Source of the DNA: Heliocidaris erythrogramma
Taxonomy: Eukaryota > Echinodermata > Echinoidea > Camarodonta > Echinometridae
Direction of reading: 5' to 3'
Length of the DNA: 64,000 nt
Assembly (NCBI GenBank): GCA_025617745.1
Contig: CM046853.1
Location: forward strand, 17,963,036 to 18,027,035
Shown in pieces: positions 60,176 to 64,000 of the stretch (position 1 is the stretch's first letter; each line of letters starts with the position of its first letter). The notes under the pieces were generated by a model. The model was not told the origin of the DNA, made no database searches, and saw only the letters and a program-made list of their open reading frames with translations. The position numbers were made by a program, and so were the translations under genes.

Positions 60176-61489
60176 GGGGGTTGAGGGCGGTGAAGGGGTC
60201 CGTACTGTAAAAGCCCCTCACCCTAACCCACAATGAAAAATAAAGATAGAAAGAAGGGATATGAAAATGAATAAATGATAAAATAAGTGAACAATACTTC
60301 CAAAGCTTTTCATTTTGATAAGAATTAAGAGAAAAAGAAATTAAGTGAATTAAATTGAAGGAAGGGGAAAAAGGTTTGCAGGGGTGCGGGGGCACGTACC
60401 TCCTAGGCCCTGCATGCATCCGCCAACAAGTTATTCCATCCCCCCCCCCCACCCCCCCCCCCCCATGGTCCACTTAATGAAAACTACAATTTATTGAATA
60501 ACTAGATAATAAATACGTGAATAAATATAAGGAGATAATGAAGAATGTCAAGATATACATGTATATCCAGGTACATGTATATATAGATGAATTTCTTTTC
60601 TTTTCTTTCCTATTGAAGATAAAACAGTTTCGGTGTTTTCCTCTAGCCTTTCACTCTTGTGGATGATAAAGATGATGCTAATGTCCATGATAATAACAAT
60701 AAATAGCTTAATTCATGTTGATATATAATGATACTTATTCATTCATATATAAAGTTTATCACAAATTTGTAATTGTATAAAAAAAAATTATGTTTAGAGT
60801 GTCAACTCCCTGAAAAACATCCTGGCGCTGAGAGTGATTTTACTTCTCTTTACTTATATATTATATGAAGTTACAAACAAATATTAAAATGCCCCCTCCA
60901 AGCACCCCGCCCAAGGACAGAATATAAAAGGAATTATTTTGCATATATTGGAGCCAGTTTGTTTAATGCACTTCCTGGTAATCTTCTTATGCATAATGCA
61001 TAACCTAACAGGCCAATCATGTAATGAAAAATAAAGAAGACAAAATAAATGAATAATAACTTACTAATTTTATTATGAAAACCTGATCAATCTTGAAAAA
61101 AATAACCAATGAATATATGGGTTATCAAAGAGTATGTCTGATTTTAAATGCTAGTTTCTACTATATTGTGATGAATAATTCATCCAAATCGGATTAACTG
61201 TGTTGAATGAAGTCTACTGTTCCATCTTGGAACAGTAACAGAATATATGGGTTATCAAATTATGTAAACTTTGCTATTTGTATGAACGAACTTCATCAAC
61301 TATTTATTGAGTCATGATAAAATCTTAGCATGGTTGAACTTACTTTTTGTTGCCTGAGTGTATTATAACCTATTACTCAATATTTCTGTAATGTCTGAGA
61401 GCGACAGAGATACTCAGGATAATGATCATTTTTTTTCTTTCCAAGTGATATGTTTCTATGCAAAGGACCTACTATCTTCAACAATTCCC

Positions 61490-63462
61490 TTCCCCCCCCC
61501 CAAAAAAAAAAAAAAGGGGGGGGGGAGAAAGAAAAGGAAAAGGAAAAAATAGGGGAGGAAAACTTTAAAATATAAAACATATGAATATTATTTTTTTTTC
61601 TTAAAAAAATAAGTCTCATTATGTTTGCCACTACTTCATTTTGTACTTGTACTTCCATACCCTTATGGTTATTGGTTAAAAAATAATATTAGTTACACCC
61701 TGCTTGTGGCGGAATGGAATATGCAACCAGAACGTAGATATTTCCCGTATTCCATGAGAACAAGCAGGGTGCAACGATTTTATCCCTTAAAGTGTACACC
61801 TATAATTTATTGGTCAAGAATACGGAATTATCTCTCAGACAAATTGACCAATCAGATTACGTATACTAATAATAATCGTATTAAAATATATATGAATCGA
61901 TCACAACTTGTTCTTTGATTATTTCGTGATTTTTAGGTCCTGAAATAATATTTTCTGGTCAATTTCTGATTGAAAATTACTGAAATAAGCCCTAGCAATC
62001 TTGAAAGTCCCTCTTTATTATCTCTTGGCTGCTCTGGGATTTGTTTTCGGCTGTTGGCTGCTGTTGGCTGTTGTTGGCGGTTGTTGGCTGTTGTTGGCTG
62101 TTGTGGGTAACGATTACAAAATAAAGAGTAACGATTACAAAAGCAAGAGAAACGATTACAAAATGAAAATGGACAAAATGATTTTGTTAATTCTATTTTG
62201 TAACAGAATGATTCTGTTACAAAATGAAAATGAACAAAATCATTTTGTCCTGTCTATTTTGTAACAAAATGATTTTGTTACAAAATAGAATGGACAAAAT
62301 TATTTTGTCCTATCCATTTTGTAACAGAATGATTTTTTGTCATACGAAATGAAATGGACAAAATTATTTTGTCCTGTCAATTTTGTAACAGAATGATTTT
62401 GTCATACGAAATGAAAATGGACAAAATGATTTTGTTAATTCTATTTTGTAACAGAATGATTTGGTATACGAAATGAAATACGACAAAATCATATTGTCCT
62501 TTCAATTTTGTAACAGAATGATTCTGTTACAAAATGAAAATGAACAAAATCATTTTGTAACAAAATGATTTTGTTACAAAATAGAATGGACAAAATTATT
62601 TTGCTCTATCCATTTTGTAACAGAATGATTTTGTCATACGAAATGAAATGGACAAAATTATTTTGTCCTGTCAATTTTGTAACAGAATGATTTTGTCATA
62701 CGAAATGAAAATGGACAAAATGATTTTGTTAATTCTATTTTGTAACAGAATGATTTTGTTATACGAAATGAAAATGGACAAAATGATTTTGTTAATTCTA
62801 TTTTGTAACAGAATGATTTGGTTATACGAAATGAAATACGACAAAATCATTTTGTCCTTTCAATTTTGTAACAGAATGATTCTGTTACAAAATGAAAATG
62901 AACAAAATCATTTTGTAACAAAATGATTTTGTTACAAAATAGAATGGACAAAATTATTTTGTCCTATCCATTTTGTAACAGAATGATTTTGTCATACGAA
63001 ATGAAATGGACAAAATTATTTTGTCCTGTCAATTTTGTAACAAAATGATTTTGTTACAAAATAGAATGGACAAAATTATTTTGTCCTGTCAATTTTGTAA
63101 CAGAATGGTTTTGTTACAAAACGACGTAGACAAAATCATTTCGTCCATACTATTTTGTAACAGAATGATTTCGTTACAAAATGAAAGTGGACAAAATTAT
63201 TTTGTAATGTCAATTTTGTAACAAAATGATTTCGTTACAAAATAAAATGGAAGTGTGAATGATTTTGTCACGAAATAAATTTTTCTTACAGAATGAAAGT
63301 GGTCAGAATCATTTTGTTACAGAATTACTTTTCCAAATTCATTTTGTAACAAAATGAACCGTTGTTCAATAATTTTGTAACAGAAGACAGTTTTGAGTGA
63401 ATTTTGTCACGAAATGAGGCAATATTGTAACGGAATAGCCACTTTACACTTGGCGCCCCATA
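61490..63462. repeat. Right arm of the giant foldback
   Basis: Continuous inverse of the left arm: an inner unique part to about 62110, then ACAAAATGATTTTGT units from about 62165 to 63240, then the unique outer end. The number and order of units differ slightly from the left arm. Confidence 0.9.
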
Positions 63463-64000
63463 CCTGGCTTCCTGCAAGAGCCGACGCATGCTAATAAGGA
63501 TTCACGAAACTCAGCGTTTAGGGCGGATTTCGAGGAAGTTAGCGTACGTGACCAGACACCATCAGAAACAGACGTTAGTTATTGCCGAACAAAAGATGAA
63601 TAAGTAGCCCCTCGAAATCATAGGCGTCAAATTGTAAATATTTTCTTTCGGAATTTAGAAACTTTAGTCATTATAATATGATCTGTATGGACTTTAAAAA
63701 TTTCAGAATGTTCTTCCGGCGGTGAAAGCCCTTTATATGCTTTTGCACCCCCCCCCCCCCCCCCGAGATCGAGCGTCAGATATGCCATTTGTCACCATTA
63801 TTGTAGCAATATGTAGCTCACATGATTTAAAATTTGGGCCCCCCTAAGAAATCCTGGATCCGCGCCTGCATATATACCCACCGCACACTGAGTGCCCCCC
63901 CCCCGAGTTTAGGTTATTCAATTCTTTCGTTAAAGTACATGCTGCTTAATTTGTGATTCAAAGTCATGAAGTCATGATAATGCAGTTCATGAAGTTGGAT
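63463..64000. other. Unassigned right edge
   Basis: No gene was recognised. A C-tract near 63748-63764 and AATCCTGGATCCGCGCCTG near 63849 mark one end of a G-tract family element. Confidence 0.5.

Larger units (their letters stand above)
54064..63462. mobile_element. Giant 9.4 kb foldback element
   Basis: The terminal sequence TATGGGGCGCCAAGTGTAAA at 54064 is inverted as TTTACACTTGGCGCCCCATA ending at 63462. CCTGGC flanks both sides (54058-54063 and 63463-63468). The right arm runs continuously from about 61490 to 63462. The left arm is 54064-55215 plus 59517 to about 60175, split by a 4.3 kb insertion. The spacer between arms (about 60176-61490) is AT-rich with no recognised gene. No transposase frame was found. 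Confidence 0.85.

Noticed and set aside
59756..61918. A 97-residue frame occurring twice in opposite orientation
   Set aside because: The two copies are the inner arms of the inverted repeat, and they match only because the DNA does. No domain or second-site conservation supports a protein.
54180..63240. CRISPR-like array, because of regular repeats with spacers
   Set aside because: The spacers are themselves repeated, the units are palindromic across their whole length, and the context is an animal genome.

Overview
The window is a 64 kb piece of an animal nuclear genome. It is AT-rich, dense in repeats, and carries two protein-coding genes with small exons and GT-AG introns. The repeats (a CR1-like LINE with a PHD-type ORF1 and a 2A-like peptide, a CR1/Jockey LINE with a CTAAA-type tail, a small gag-pro LTR element with a tRNA-Leu-like primer site, many foldback/MITE elements, long C/G homopolymers) suggest a marine invertebrate deuterostome. 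A sea urchin is my best guess, but the species is inference.

Genes. (1) A four-exon plus-strand gene, 22677-30811, encodes a 97-residue protein that I identify as the NCBP2AS2 (HIAR) homologue. Exons 1 and 2 are only 23 and 34 coding nt, so simple ORF scanning misses it. (2) A five-exon minus-strand gene, 48952-36539, encodes a complete 140-residue ribosomal protein L23 (RPL23/uL14). It has a pyrimidine tract just before its start codon and a 10 kb last intron full of transposons. The two genes face each other tail to tail, with about 5.7 kb between their stop codons.

Layout. 1-3.1 kb: a satellite of about 335-bp units. 3.2-9.2 kb: a TTAA-flanked element, then a decayed CR1-like LINE split by three DNA elements. 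9.3-12.2 kb: a purine-rich TIR element and a tandem-repeat TIR element. 13.3-15.9 kb: an intact-ended LTR retrotransposon lacking RT, beside a MITE with a 9-bp target duplication. 16-22.6 kb: G/C-tract TIR elements, palindromic repeats and AAACAAAGAAAT-type minisatellites. 22.7-30.8 kb: NCBP2AS2 with foldback elements in its introns. 31-36.4 kb: a second copy of the TTAA element and small MITEs. 36.4-49 kb: RPL23, whose last intron holds two copies of the tandem-repeat TIR element, one split by a LINE that is itself split by another insertion. 50.6-53 kb: a 2.4 kb foldback around purine-rich minisatellites. 54.06-63.46 kb: a 9.4 kb giant foldback with 1.1-2 kb arms made of palindromic ACAAAAT-type repeats, interrupted by a 4.3 kb insertion.

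No prokaryotic operon, CRISPR array, tRNA or rRNA gene was recognised. Most long reading frames in the window are translations of tandem or low-complexity repeats.
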